Of a stretch of DNA of 64,000 nucleotides, positions 26,209-34,800 are shown piece after piece. The notes under the pieces are model-generated. The model was not told the DNA's origin. It ran no database searches and worked only from the letters and a program-made list of their open reading frames with translations. A program made the position numbers and the translations under genes. Each line of letters starts with the position of its first letter. Position 1 is the first letter of the stretch. This stretch comes from Massilia agri (lineage in GTDB: Bacteria; Pseudomonadota; Gammaproteobacteria; Burkholderiales; Burkholderiaceae_D): assembly GCF_024753255.1 (NCBI RefSeq), contig NZ_JANUHA010000001.1:1-64000 (forward strand). The letters run 5' to 3'.

Positions 26209-27813
26209 GTGAAATTCTCTATCGAACACCGGCTTTTCCTTTCGGTCCTGCTCGCCATCCTGACCGTGGCGGCCAGCGCCGTCTACCTGCTGCGCCAGAA
26301 CGTGCTGGCCAGCTTCGGCGACTATGCCGTCGGCATCGAACTCGACCGCCTCGACGAACTCTCGACCGCCCTGGCCGCGCGCTACCGCGCGCAGGGCGGC
26401 TGGCGCTTCCTGCCCGCGGGGGATGCCAAACGCGGCTGGATCGCCACCGAGCTGGCGCGCCTGGAAGAAGAACGCGAGCGGCGCGCTTTCGCGGTCCCGC
26501 CCGCGCCGGTCGCGCCGGCGGCCCCGGCCGCCGAAGCAAGCGACGCAGCCGAAGCGGCGCCTGCGGCGCCTGCCGCTCCCATGACCGAGCTGGGCGACAT
26601 CCGCAAGCCCTTCACGGTGCCGCCGCCGGCGCCGCCCGCTCCGCCTGCCCCGCCCGCGCCACCGGCGATGCCGCTTCCGGCCCCACCCGTTGCCGCCCCC
26701 TCCCCCGAGGGCGTCACCTTCGACCTGCACCAGCGCGTCACGCTGCAGGGCGCCGACGGCCGCTACCTGGCTGGCCGGCAGCCCGGCGCCGTACCGCTGG
26801 CGCGCCGCCCCATCGAGGTCGATGGCCGCATCGTCGGCTACCTCGGCGTCGCCCGCAGCCACCAGCCGAGCGACGCCATGTCGCTGGCCTTCCTGGAACA
26901 GCTGCGCAGCAGCCTGTGGCTGATCGTGGCCGTCGCGGTGCTCCTCAGCGCCGTGGCCGGCGCCCTGCTGGCGCGCCACTTCCGCCGGCCGATCGGGCAG
27001 CTGGCCAAAGGCGCGGAAGCGCTCGCGGGCGGCCACTACGCGGTGCGCCTGCCGGAGTCGCGCAGCGATGAACTGGGCAGCCTGGCGCGCCACTTCAACG
27101 CCCTGGCGCAGCAGCTGGACAGCATGGAAGCCGCGCGCCGCCAGTGGGTGGCCGACACCTCGCACGAGCTGCGCACCCCGCTGGCCGTGCTGCGCGCCCA
27201 GCTGGAAGCCCTGCAGGACGGCGTGCGCAGCGCCACGCCGGAGACGGTGGACGCAATGCTGCGCCAGGTGCTGGCGCTGAACAAGCTGATCGACGAACTG
27301 TATGCGCTGGCGCGCGCCGACGTCGGGGCGCTCGACTGCAAGCCGACGCCGCAGGACCTGTGGCGGCTCGCCTCCGAGGAAGCCCGTACCTTCGAGGAAC
27401 GCCTGCGCGGCGCCGGCATCACGCTGGAACTCGGCGCGGCGCCACCGGAGACGGAAGCCCTGTGCGACCCCGACCGCCTGCGCCAGGTGCTCGACAACCT
27501 GTTCGAGAACAGCCTGCGCTACACCGCCGCCGGCGGAAAGGTCGCGCTGCATGCGCAGCCGGAAGCGGGCCGCATGCGCCTGGTGGTCGACGACAGCGCA
27601 CCCGGCGTACCGGGCGAAGCGCTGGCGCGCCTGGCCGAGCGCTTCTACCGCGTCGACGCCTCGCGCAGCCGCGCGCACGGTGGCGCCGGCCTGGGCCTGG
27701 CGCTGTGCCGCCGCATCCTGGAAGCGCAGGGCGGAACGCTCGCCTTCGACCATTCGCCGCTGGGCGGCCTGCGCGTGATCCTCACCCTGCCGCTGGCGAA
27801 GGAGGCGCAGTGA
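26209..27813 (+). CDS. Sensor histidine kinase (BaeS-like) with proline-rich sensor insert
   Basis: The 534-residue inner-membrane kinase starts with GTG. TM1 is about 9-28. The periplasmic region (about 30-230) contains a low-complexity Ala/Pro stretch (about 95-170, with PPAPPAPPAPPA runs). TM2 is near 240-255, followed by HAMP, then the dimerisation box WVADTSHELRTPLAVLRAQL with phospho-acceptor H319. The ATPase domain shows LRQVLDNLFENSLRY (N box) and GGAGLGLALCRRIL (G2 box). The stop overlaps the response-regulator start (GTGA). The proline insert is unusual for BaeS/CpxA-type kinases and echoes the proline-rich secreted protein encoded after the regulator. Confidence 0.9.
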   Translation: MKFSIEHRLFLSVLLAILTVAASAVYLLRQNVLASFGDYAVGIELDRLDELSTALAARYRAQGGWRFLPAGDAKRGWIATELARLEEERERRAFAVPPAPVAPAAPAAEASDAAEAAPAAPAAPMTELGDIRKPFTVPPPAPPAPPAPPAPPAMPLPAPPVAAPSPEGVTFDLHQRVTLQGADGRYLAGRQPGAVPLARRPIEVDGRIVGYLGVARSHQPSDAMSLAFLEQLRSSLWLIVAVAVLLSAVAGALLARHFRRPIGQLAKGAEALAGGHYAVRLPESRSDELGSLARHFNALAQQLDSMEAARRQWVADTSHELRTPLAVLRAQLEALQDGVRSATPETVDAMLRQVLALNKLIDELYALARADVGALDCKPTPQDLWRLASEEARTFEERLRGAGITLELGAAPPETEALCDPDRLRQVLDNLFENSLRYTAAGGKVALHAQPEAGRMRLVVDDSAPGVPGEALARLAERFYRVDASRSRAHGGAGLGLALCRRILEAQGGTLAFDHSPLGGLRVILTLPLAKEAQ

Positions 27814-28472
27814 ACCCGCGCGTGATGATCGTCGAGGACGAGCCGGAACTGGCCCAACTGGTGGCCGACTACGCGCGCGCCGCCGGCTACGCGCCGGAAG
27901 TCTTCGGCGACGGGGCTGCAGCCTTGGCGGCGATCCGCCAGGATGCGCCGGCGCTGGTCGTGCTCGACCTGATGCTGCCCGGACTGGACGGCCTGTCGCT
28001 GTGCCGCGCGGTACGCGAGTTCAGCGGGGTGCCGGTCGTGATGGTGACGGCGCGCGTCGAAGAGATCGACCGCCTGCTGGGACTGGAAGTCGGCGCCGAC
28101 GACTACCTGTGCAAGCCCTTCAGCCCGCGCGAGCTGATGGCGCGCATCAAGGCCATCCTGCGCCGCGCCGGAGCGGCAGCGCCTGCGCGCGTGCTCGCCA
28201 TCGACGAAGCGGCGCGCCGCATCCACGTGCACGGCCGCCAGCTGGACCTGACGCCGAGCGAGTTCGCCATCCTCGCCGCGCTGGCGCGCCGTCCTGGCCA
28301 GGTCTTTTCGCGCGCCCAGCTGCTCGACGTCGCCCGCGCCGACAGCCTGGAAGCCACCGACCGCGCGGTCGACAGCCACATCAAGAACCTGCGCCGCAAG
28401 ATCGAGGCCGTGGCTCCCGGCCTCGAGGCGATCCGCTCGATCTACGGCCTGGGCTACCGCTGCGACCTCTAG
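27810..28472 (+). CDS. OmpR-family response regulator (BaeR-like)
   Basis: This 220-residue regulator has a receiver domain with acidic pocket E9-D10 (MIVEDEPELAQ), phospho-acceptor D53 (VLDLMLPGLDG) and K in YLCKPFSPREL. A winged-helix DNA-binding domain follows (LDLTPSEFAILAALARRPGQ, TDRAVDSHIKNLRRKIE). It begins with GTG inside the last codons of the kinase gene, so the pair is translationally coupled. Most similar in style to BaeR. Target genes are unknown, but the proline-rich secreted gene directly downstream is a candidate. Confidence 0.9.
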   Translation: MNPRVMIVEDEPELAQLVADYARAAGYAPEVFGDGAAALAAIRQDAPALVVLDLMLPGLDGLSLCRAVREFSGVPVVMVTARVEEIDRLLGLEVGADDYLCKPFSPRELMARIKAILRRAGAAAPARVLAIDEAARRIHVHGRQLDLTPSEFAILAALARRPGQVFSRAQLLDVARADSLEATDRAVDSHIKNLRRKIEAVAPGLEAIRSIYGLGYRCDL

Positions 28473-28565
28473 CTTCCCCAACGTCCATCATTTCTCCACA
28501 ATTGGCGCGCAGGATGCATTCATGGCCCGCCGCATGGCGCGGGCCGCTGCCAAAAGGAGATGAAC

Positions 28566-29012
28566 ATGAAAAGAACGACGAGCGCCATGCTGGCCACCAT
28601 TGTCCTGGGCGCCTTGCTGGGCGCCGCCGCGCAAGACGCAGAGGCGGGCGTGCGCTACAAATGCACGTCCACCGAGAAGGGCAAGTGCCCGCCCCCGCCG
28701 GCGCCGCCGGCACCACCCGCGCCACCCGCACCGCCGGCCCCGCCCGCCCTGCCGCACGACGGGCTGGCCCATGCCGCGCCGCCAGCGCCCCCGGCCCTGC
28801 CGGCCATGCCGATGATCCCCGCCCCGCCGGCGCCGCCGGAACCGCCGCCGCTGCCGGAGGTGCCGGCCGCCGCCCACGCCGCCTGCGCGGGCAAGGCCGA
28901 CGGCGCCCGCCTCACCTACGTGCTGCGCAAGGGCGAGACCATGACCGGCATCTGCGAGCGCGAGGACGGCAAGCCGGTCTTCCAGCTGCGCGAGTACCGC
29001 ATCGCCGATTGA
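28566..29012 (+). CDS. Proline-rich secreted protein of unknown function
   Basis: The 148-residue product has a signal peptide (MKRTTSAMLATIVLGALLGA, cut near AQDAEA) and a short cysteine segment (VRYKCTSTEKGKCPPPP). A long Ala/Pro tract follows (APPAPPAPPAPPAPPAL and later blocks), then a folded-looking C-terminus with one Cys pair (AHAACAGKADG, MTGICEREDG). ATG 28566 is preferred because AAGGAG is directly next to the earlier ATG. It lies 93 bp after the response regulator, whose partner kinase has the same type of Pro repeat outside the membrane. Confidence 0.7.
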   Translation: MKRTTSAMLATIVLGALLGAAAQDAEAGVRYKCTSTEKGKCPPPPAPPAPPAPPAPPAPPALPHDGLAHAAPPAPPALPAMPMIPAPPAPPEPPPLPEVPAAAHAACAGKADGARLTYVLRKGETMTGICEREDGKPVFQLREYRIAD

Positions 29013-29019
29013 GCGCTTG

Positions 29020-29463
29020 TTAACGCACGTCGAGCAGCTCGACCTCGAAGACCAGGGTGGCGTTCGGCGGAATCGGACCGACGCCGCTCTCGCCATAACC
29101 CAGCTCGGCCGGCACGACCAGGGTGCGCTTGCCGCCCACCTTCATGCCCAGCACGCCCTGGTCCCAGCCGGGAATGACCTGGCCGCCGCCGGCCTCGAAG
29201 CTGAAGGGTTCGCGGCCGCTTGAAGAATCGAACTGGGCACCACGCTGCATGTTGGCGGCCGGGTCGTAGAGCCAGCCGGTGTAGTTGACGACGGCGGTCG
29301 AGCCGGCCACTGCTTCCTTGCCGGTGCCGGTCACCGAATCGATCTTCTGGAAAGGCACGGCCGGGGTGGTGGCCGCCGCTTGCGGCGCTTCGCTGCGCTT
29401 GCAGGCCGACAGGGTGGAGGCCAGCGCGAGGCCGAGGACGCAGCAGGAGAGCAGTTTTTTCAA
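29020..29463 (-). CDS. FKBP-type peptidyl-prolyl isomerase (lipoprotein)
   Basis: The 147-residue protein has a lipoprotein signal (TLSACKRSE) followed by a single FKBP domain. Typical segments are AVVNYTGWLYDPAANMQRGAQ, FDSSSGREPFSFEAGGGQVI, PGWDQGVLGMKVGGKRTLVV, and the C-terminal PPNATLVFEVELLDVR. It catalyses cis-trans proline isomerisation, here in the periplasm and probably anchored to a membrane. It converges with the proline-rich gene, 7 bp apart. Confidence 0.92.
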   Translation of the reverse strand: MKKLLSCCVLGLALASTLSACKRSEAPQAAATTPAVPFQKIDSVTGTGKEAVAGSTAVVNYTGWLYDPAANMQRGAQFDSSSGREPFSFEAGGGQVIPGWDQGVLGMKVGGKRTLVVPAELGYGESGVGPIPPNATLVFEVELLDVR

Positions 29464-29588
29464 GGTCTTCTTTCGGAATGGTTGTCTGGTTGAAAAATCC
29501 GTTGCAGCATACCGTGCAGCTATTTTCCTGACAACTTATACACGCGGCCACCCTCGACGCGACGGTCTAGATCATTTATTCTAGAACC

Positions 29589-29969
29589 ATGAACACCCCC
29601 GCCGTCCCCGTCAAGCCCACCCCGTCCGAGCTGGAAATGCTGCGCCTGCTGTGGCAGCTCGGTCCCGCCACGGCCCGCCAGGTGCACGAGGCGGCGCTCC
29701 AGTCGCGTCCCGACATGGCCTATGCGAACGTGCTGCGCCTGCTGCAGATGATGCACGCCAAGGGCCTGCTCACCCGCGACGAAAGTGCGCGTGCCCACGT
29801 CTACGCGCCTGCCCAGCCGCAGGACAGCCACCAGTCCGGCCTCATCAAGGACCTGATCCACAAGGCCTTTTCCGGTTCCGGCAAGGAACTCGTCCTGGCC
29901 GCCTTGCGTGGCCATGTCAGCAAGAAGGACCGCGAGGAAATCCAGCGCATCCTGAACGGCGAAGACTGA
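29589..29969 (+). CDS. BlaI/MecI/CopY-family transcriptional repressor
   Basis: This 126-residue winged-helix regulator has the family opening PSELEMLRLLWQLGPATARQ, recognition region PDMAYANVLRLLQMMHAKGL and a C-terminal dimerisation helix region. BlaI/CopY repressors control beta-lactam or copper responses, usually next to a BlaR1 peptidase. No such peptidase is present here. It is followed after 6 bp by a small Cys-rich gene, so the two are likely one operon. Confidence 0.88.
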   Translation: MNTPAVPVKPTPSELEMLRLLWQLGPATARQVHEAALQSRPDMAYANVLRLLQMMHAKGLLTRDESARAHVYAPAQPQDSHQSGLIKDLIHKAFSGSGKELVLAALRGHVSKKDREEIQRILNGED

Positions 29970-29975
29970 ACGCGC

Positions 29976-30146
29976 ATGCCTTCCCCCCGCCCCGTCCCGC
30001 CGGTCCAGCCCGATCTGGAGGATTGCTGCCGCAGCGGCTGCACGCCCTGCGTGTTCGACCTCTACGAGGAAGCGCTGGAGCGTTACGAGCGCGAACTGGC
30101 CGCCTGGGAAGCCGCCAACCGTCCCCCGGAACATTCATCCTCCTGA
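29976..30146 (+). CDS. Oxidoreductase-like domain small protein
   Basis: This 56-residue protein has a Pro-rich start and then LEDCCRSGCTPCVFDLYEEA. This is the oxidoreductase-like domain (CC-x2-GC-x2-CV-x-DxY) found at the N-terminus of some reductases and as a stand-alone protein. Four cysteines could bind metal. It is 6 bp downstream of the BlaI-family repressor gene and is easily missed because of its size. Function is unknown. Confidence 0.8.
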   Translation: MPSPRPVPPVQPDLEDCCRSGCTPCVFDLYEEALERYERELAAWEAANRPPEHSSS

Positions 30147-30229
30147 GTCCCACCGCAGCGCACGCCTGAAAATCGACGTATTGCCGATTTGATTACAATG
30201 GCCTCATCGGTAACGCTGATGGAGGGGAT

Positions 30230-30694
30230 ATGTTTGACATGGATCTTCCCTGGTGGGAATTCATCGTACGTGGCCTCGCCGTGTACCTGCTGCTGCTGGT
30301 CATGGTGCGCCTGTCCGGCCGCCGCACGGTCGGCCAGTTCACGCCCTTCGACCTGCTGGTCGTGATGCTGCTGTCCGAAGCCGTGTCGAATTCGCTGAGC
30401 GGCGGCGACGATTCCCTTGCCGGCGGCCTGATCGCGGCGGCTACCCTGGTCGCCATCAATTCCTTCGTCGCCCTGCTGAGCTCACGCAGCCAGGGTTTCG
30501 AGAAGCTGGTCGACGGCAGCGCCGTGCTGATCGGCCGCGATGGCGTGTTCTTCGACAAGGTCGTCCGCCATTGCCGCCTGTCCGAGTCCGACCTGGAGGA
30601 AGCGCTGCGCGAGCATGACTGCCCGCGCCCGGAGATGAAGTGCGCCTTCCTGGAGGCGGACGGCGAAATCACGATCCTGCGCAATCCGCAATAG
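30230..30694 (+). CDS. DUF421/YetF-family membrane protein
   Basis: The 154-residue protein has three N-terminal membrane helices (IVRGLAVYLLLLVMVRLSGR, FDLLVVMLLSEAVSNSL, LIAAATLVAINSFVALL) and a cytoplasmic DUF421 domain (LVDGSAVLIGRDGVF, LSESDLEEALREHD). The RLSGRRTVGQFTPFDLL signature is diagnostic. The family is common in stress-resistant bacteria and in spores; its role is not settled. An in-frame ATG three codons in is a possible alternative start. Confidence 0.88.
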   Translation: MFDMDLPWWEFIVRGLAVYLLLLVMVRLSGRRTVGQFTPFDLLVVMLLSEAVSNSLSGGDDSLAGGLIAAATLVAINSFVALLSSRSQGFEKLVDGSAVLIGRDGVFFDKVVRHCRLSESDLEEALREHDCPRPEMKCAFLEADGEITILRNPQ

Positions 30695-30711
30695 CCGCCG
30701 CCAGCCGCCGA

Positions 30712-31410
30712 TCAGGACGCCAGCGCTTCCTCGATCGGGACATGCCCCCTGAAGGACTCGCTCCTCGCCGCTTCGCCGGCTTCGATGGCCAGCGCAAAGC
30801 GCACCGGCGGCATCTGGCGCAGGCGGGCCGCGTGCTGCGCGATCGCGGGGAAGCGCGCTTCGACATCGAACAGGCGGTGGTAGTCCGCCCAGCGCGCGAC
30901 GGCAAACAGGTAGGCGTCCGCCACGCCGGGCGCCTCGCCGCCGAGCAGCCAGCTGCGCCCTGCCAGCATGTTTTCCACATGTCCGAACTCCTTGACGACC
31001 GCAGCCTTGCCTTCATCGAACATGCGGCGCTTCTCCGTTTCGCCCAGGCCTTCGGTTTCGTAGGCTTTCCACAGCGGCGCAAACGAGGCGAAGAAATCGG
31101 TCGTGAGATAGGCGAGCATCTCCGCTAGCCGGTCGAACTCGAGCGTGCCCTGCCTGGCGCCGAGTCCGATATCGATGCCGCGGCCCGCGATGTGCTGCAG
31201 GATGGCCGCGCTTTCGGTCAGGCCGGTGTCCGCGTCGAGCAGCAGGGCCGGCGTCTTCTGGCGCGGATTCACGCGGGCATACCGTTCAGGCCAGGGGTGT
31301 TCCAGCATCTCGATCCGGCACAGGCGGTAAGGCTGGCCGAGCCATTCGAGTGCGATGATCGATGCGAGCGAGCAGCCGCTCGGCACGCCGTAAAACAGTA
31401 GTGGTTCCAT
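30712..31410 (-). CDS. Glutathione S-transferase family protein
   Basis: The 232-residue protein has an N-terminal thioredoxin-like domain (LLFYGVPSGCSLASIIALEW; NPRQKTPALLLDADTGLTES binds the glutathione gamma-glutamyl group) and a helical C-terminal domain (GEAPGVADAYLFAVARWADY). The active-site Ser/Cys of beta- or theta-type GSTs would be in PSGCS. It is divergent from the LysR-type regulator, with a perfect 23-bp palindrome between them, so it is the likely regulated gene. Confidence 0.9.
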   Translation of the reverse strand: MEPLLFYGVPSGCSLASIIALEWLGQPYRLCRIEMLEHPWPERYARVNPRQKTPALLLDADTGLTESAAILQHIAGRGIDIGLGARQGTLEFDRLAEMLAYLTTDFFASFAPLWKAYETEGLGETEKRRMFDEGKAAVVKEFGHVENMLAGRSWLLGGEAPGVADAYLFAVARWADYHRLFDVEARFPAIAQHAARLRQMPPVRFALAIEAGEAARSESFRGHVPIEEALAS

Positions 31411-31497
31411 TGTTTGATTCCCTATCGAAAATGAACAGCGCTCTTGGTGCGCGTGTGATCACTATATCGGTGTGGACGATGCCAGTGAAGATAGGTT

Positions 31498-31520
31498 AAT
31501 GTGGAACCATCTTCCACATT
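31498..31520. promoter_or_regulatory. Perfect palindromic operator between GST and LysR genes
   Basis: The arms AATGTGGAA and TTCCACATT are perfect inverted repeats around CCATC. The site lies 13 bp before the LysR-family ATG and about 88 bp before the GST start. This is the expected place for an autoregulatory operator of the divergent pair, though the arms lack the strict T-N11-A core. Binding by this regulator is inferred. Confidence 0.7.
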
Positions 31521-31532
31521 CATAGACGATCG

Positions 31533-32414
31533 ATGTTCAATCTTAACGACGCCTTCTACTTCGTCCGGGTGGTCGACCATGGGGGCTTCACGGCGGCGGC
31601 GCGCCTGACCGGCATCGCGAAGTCGACCCTGGCGAAAAGGGTCGGCATGCTGGAGGCCGAACTGGGCGTTCGCCTGATCCAGCGCTCCTCGCGGCGCTTC
31701 TCCGTGACCGATGCGGGCAAGGACTTCCACCGCCACGCGGCCGCCATGCTGATCGAGGCCGAGACGGCCGAGAACCTGGTGCGCGGGCGGATGGCGGAGC
31801 CCAGCGGCGTGGTGCGCATCACGGCCTCCATTCCCACCGCCCAGAGCACGCTGGCCCAGCCGCTGGTCGAGCTGGCGCTCGCCTATCCGAAGCTGCAGGT
31901 CGCCATCGAGGCGAGCGACCGCTTCGTCGATCTGCTGCAAGAGGGAATCGACATCGCGGTGCGCGACCACTTCGGCCCCCTGCCCGATTCCGGGCTGCTT
32001 CAGCGCACGATCGGCAGCGATCCGATCTTCCTGGTGGCCGCCCCTGCCTACCTGGCTGCCCACGGCCATCCGCAGGCGCCGGCCGAGTTGGCCGCGCATC
32101 GCGGCCTAATGAGCGGCTTGCACGCCGAGCTCTGGCGCCTGGAGCATGCTGACGGCGCGGCGCAGGATGCCCGCCCCGTCCCTGTCTTCCGTGCCAACGA
32201 GTCCAGCCTGCTGCTGGCGGCGGCCGCGGCGGGCCTGGGCATCGCCTGCCTGCCGCGCAAGCTGTGCCTGGCGGCCCTGGACGCGGGCTCGGTCGAGCGC
32301 GTGCTGCCCGACTGGAACGCGGGACGCGTGACGACCACCCTGCTCATGCCGCACCGGCGGGGCCAGTTGCCGTCCGTGCGCCTGGTCGCGGATGCCCTGG
32401 CCCGGCACATGTAG
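31533..32414 (+). CDS. LysR-family transcriptional regulator
   Basis: The 293-residue regulator has an N-terminal winged helix (DAFYFVRVVDHGGFTAAARL, KSTLAKRVGMLEAELGVRLI) and a C-terminal substrate-binding domain (GVVRITASIPTAQSTLAQPL, IDIAVRDHFGPLPDSGLL). It belongs to the CrgA/DmlR-like branch. It is divergent from the GST gene, with an operator-like palindrome in the gap. The inducer is unknown. Confidence 0.92.
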   Translation: MFNLNDAFYFVRVVDHGGFTAAARLTGIAKSTLAKRVGMLEAELGVRLIQRSSRRFSVTDAGKDFHRHAAAMLIEAETAENLVRGRMAEPSGVVRITASIPTAQSTLAQPLVELALAYPKLQVAIEASDRFVDLLQEGIDIAVRDHFGPLPDSGLLQRTIGSDPIFLVAAPAYLAAHGHPQAPAELAAHRGLMSGLHAELWRLEHADGAAQDARPVPVFRANESSLLLAAAAAGLGIACLPRKLCLAALDAGSVERVLPDWNAGRVTTTLLMPHRRGQLPSVRLVADALARHM

Positions 32415-32565
32415 CGGGCGGCCCGGACCTTTCTGTAGCCACCCTGCGCAAGGGACTTTTACCCTCCGTACCGTGCGGCTTGTCCGGAATCTGTTGCGCT
32501 AACTTTTTCATCAGTACACCCGCCGGGTGTGCTGTCTGGATTCTTTCCTAATCAGGAGGACTGCC

Positions 32566-33168
32566 ATGAAAAAAGTACTGTCCGCACTAGCGCTCGCCGC
32601 GGCCAGCCTGGCGCTCGCCCCGCCAGGCATGGCCCAGGACATCTACCGCGCCGTATCGAGCGGGCCGGGCGAGTCGCCGCCCAACGGCTCACCGGGCTCG
32701 AGCGTCGCCACCTTCGAGATCGACGGCTCGCTCATGCGCGCCGAGGTGCCCTTCCGCGACCTGCTCAGCGGCACCGTCTCCGCCCACATCCACTGCTGCA
32801 CGACGGAGGCCTTCACGGGCGTGGCGCCGGTCGCGATCCCGCTGGTCGACTTCCCCCTGGGGGTCACGGCCGGCGCGTACAGCCGGACCTTCGACCTCGG
32901 CGACGCCGCCGTGTACGACCCGGCCTTCCTGGCTGCCTTCGGCGGCACGCCGGCCGCGGCCAGCGCGGCGCTGTTCGACGCGATCGCGGACAACGAGGCC
33001 TATCTCAACATCCACAGCAGCCAGTACCCCGGCGGCGAGATCCGCGGCTTCCTCGTGGCCGCGCCGATCCCGGAGCCGGCGACCTGGGGGATGCTGGGAG
33101 CGGGCCTGGCGGGGCTGGCGCTGATGGCGCGGCGCCGTCCGCGCGGCGCCGTCCGCGCGGCGCGATGA
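32566..33168 (+). CDS. CHRD-domain protein with PEP-CTERM anchor
   Basis: This is a 200-residue exported protein. The signal peptide ends near GMAQ; a CHRD domain follows (EVPFRDLLSGTVSAHIHCCT, LNIHSSQYPGGEIRGFLV). At the C-terminus is a PEP-CTERM sorting signal: IPEPATWGMLGAGLAGLAL followed by an Arg-rich tail. The exosortase/PEP-CTERM system would cut at the PEP motif and attach the protein to the cell surface or exopolysaccharide matrix. The start is the ATG after AATCAGGAGG. No exosortase gene is in the window. Confidence 0.88.
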   Translation: MKKVLSALALAAASLALAPPGMAQDIYRAVSSGPGESPPNGSPGSSVATFEIDGSLMRAEVPFRDLLSGTVSAHIHCCTTEAFTGVAPVAIPLVDFPLGVTAGAYSRTFDLGDAAVYDPAFLAAFGGTPAAASAALFDAIADNEAYLNIHSSQYPGGEIRGFLVAAPIPEPATWGMLGAGLAGLALMARRRPRGAVRAAR

Positions 33169-33183
33169 CGAAGCCGTAATCAG

Positions 33184-33292
33184 GTAGGGCGTTCGGCTTC
33201 GCCGAACGCGCGTTCAACCATCGCTCGAATGGACGATGCGCCTCTTTTCACCGTGTAGTTGAACGCGCGGTCGGCAGAGCCGACCACCCTAC
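33184..33292. repeat. Dispersed paired-hairpin element, copy 3
   Basis: The left unit has stem GTTCGGC-ttc-GCCGAAC, the right unit GGTCGGC-aga-GCCGACC. They are in inverted orientation with CGCGCGTTCAA motifs facing inward. The right end supplies the TAG stop (33289-33291) of gluQ on the minus strand. It separates the convergent CHRD and gluQ genes and may terminate both. Confidence 0.85.
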
Positions 33293-34179
33293 TCGCCCCG
33301 TTCGCGCAGCAGGCTGGCCCAGGCCGGGATGGCCGCGCGCCAGAACGCATCCAGCGAATCCGCCGGCCCCGGTTGCAGGCCCAGGAAGCGCGCCGCATCC
33401 TGCAGGGCCGCGACGGCCGCCTTCTCGTCACCCGGCGCCACCGCCAGCGCCCCGGTCTGCTTCGAAAGCTTTTCGCCCTGCTCGTTGCGCACCACCGGCA
33501 CGTGCAGGTAGCGCGGCGTCGGCACGCCGAGCACGCGCTGCAGGAAGATCTGGCGCGGGGTCGAGTCGAGCAGGTCGGCGCCGCGCACCACGTCGGTGAC
33601 GCCCTGGTCGGCGTCGTCGACCACGACGGCCAGCTGGTAGGCCCAGAAACCGTCGGCGCGCTTGAGGACGAAGTCGCCCGACTCGCTGGACAGGCGCTGG
33701 GTCACCTCGCCCGCGAAGCGGTCCCGGAAGCTGATCACGTCGAAACCCGGCTCGGGCACGCGCAGGCGCAGGCTGCGCATGCCACGTCCCTCGGCCAGGC
33801 CATGGCGGCAGGTGCCCGGGTAGATGGCCGCGCCGTCCGGCGCGAAGCCGAGGCGCGAATCGGCGATCTCGCGGCGGTTGCAGCCGCAGGGGTAGGTATG
33901 CAGGACGATGCGCTCGGCTGCCGCCTCATACAGGGGCTTGCGCCGGCTCTGCCAGACGATCTCGCCGTCCGCATGCATGCCGAGCTGGGCGAGCAGATGC
34001 AAGATGCCTTCGGCCGCGCCCGCGACGGCCCGGCCTTCGTCGATGTCCTCGATGCGCACCAGCCAGGTCCCGTGGTGGGCGCGCGCGTCGAGGTAGCTGG
34101 CCAGCGCCGCCACCAGCGAGCCCGCATGCAGCGGACCGGTGGGCGACGGCGCGAACCGGCCGATATAGGGTGCGTTCAC
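33289..34179 (-). CDS. gluQ: Glutamyl-Q tRNA(Asp) synthetase
   Basis: This 296-residue GluRS-like enzyme glutamylates the queuosine base of tRNA-Asp. It has the HIGH-equivalent in APSPTGPLHAGSLVAALASY, the zinc-binding YPCGCNRREI segment, the binding pocket VVDDADQGVTDVVRGADLL, and a KLSKQTG version of the KMSKS motif. It lacks the anticodon-binding half of GluRS, as expected. The stop codon is provided by the adjoining hairpin repeat. Confidence 0.93.
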   Translation of the reverse strand: MNAPYIGRFAPSPTGPLHAGSLVAALASYLDARAHHGTWLVRIEDIDEGRAVAGAAEGILHLLAQLGMHADGEIVWQSRRKPLYEAAAERIVLHTYPCGCNRREIADSRLGFAPDGAAIYPGTCRHGLAEGRGMRSLRLRVPEPGFDVISFRDRFAGEVTQRLSSESGDFVLKRADGFWAYQLAVVVDDADQGVTDVVRGADLLDSTPRQIFLQRVLGVPTPRYLHVPVVRNEQGEKLSKQTGALAVAPGDEKAAVAALQDAARFLGLQPGPADSLDAFWRAAIPAWASLLRERGE

Positions 34180-34250
34180 GGTGCTTGCGTCGATGTTGCG
34201 ATGGAGGCGGCCACCTTAGCACAGGCGGGCCGCCCGCGGGTACCTGGCGC

Positions 34251-34742
34251 TTACTTCTTCGCGGCCTTCTCGTGGTCCCGGATGGTCTTGGTGACCTGGT
34301 CGACCACCTCGTTCGGCACCGCGACCGACAGCTGGTAATGCACGATCTCGAAGCCCTTGGCGGTCTTGCGGATCACGCCGCTGGCCATGCAGTGGCCCAT
34401 GTTCGGCGTGTCGAGCAGCTCGTCGAACCAGATCAGGGACTTGTCGGCGGAGGCATAGACGTTGCGGCGGGTGGCCTTGAAGCTCCACGCCGCCTTGCGG
34501 TCGAAGTATTTCTTGGCCCAGGTCTTGAAGGCGTCGCGGCCCCACAGCTCGGTACGGTCGGTGCCGATGTAGATGCCGTCCCTGGCGATCTTGTCGAAGT
34601 AGGCCATGCGCGCGTTCGCCGCGTCGTCATGCCACTCGTCGACGAAGGCGTTGACCTGCCTGGTGAGGGTCGCGTCGGTTTCGGCCTGGGCCAGGCCCAG
34701 CAGGCCAAGGAAGAGAACGGCGGCGGCGAGGAGTCGTTTCAT
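34251..34742 (-). CDS. SnoaL/NTF2-like secreted protein
   Basis: The 163-residue protein has a signal peptide (MKRLLAAAVLFLGLLGLAQA) and an NTF2-like cone-shaped domain of the DUF4440/SnoaL type. Segments such as VNAFVDEWHDDAANARMAYF and GRDAFKTWAKKYFDRKAAW support this. Such proteins bind small molecules or act as isomerases; no catalytic residues can be assigned. I chose ATG 34742 because it begins a clean signal peptide; upstream frame sequence is low-quality. Confidence 0.8.
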   Translation of the reverse strand: MKRLLAAAVLFLGLLGLAQAETDATLTRQVNAFVDEWHDDAANARMAYFDKIARDGIYIGTDRTELWGRDAFKTWAKKYFDRKAAWSFKATRRNVYASADKSLIWFDELLDTPNMGHCMASGVIRKTAKGFEIVHYQLSVAVPNEVVDQVTKTIRDHEKAAKK

Positions 34743-34800
34743 GGTCGCTTTCAATGAAGGTCGGGCGCCTACAATAAAGCAAGCCTCGGCGGTCTTGCAA

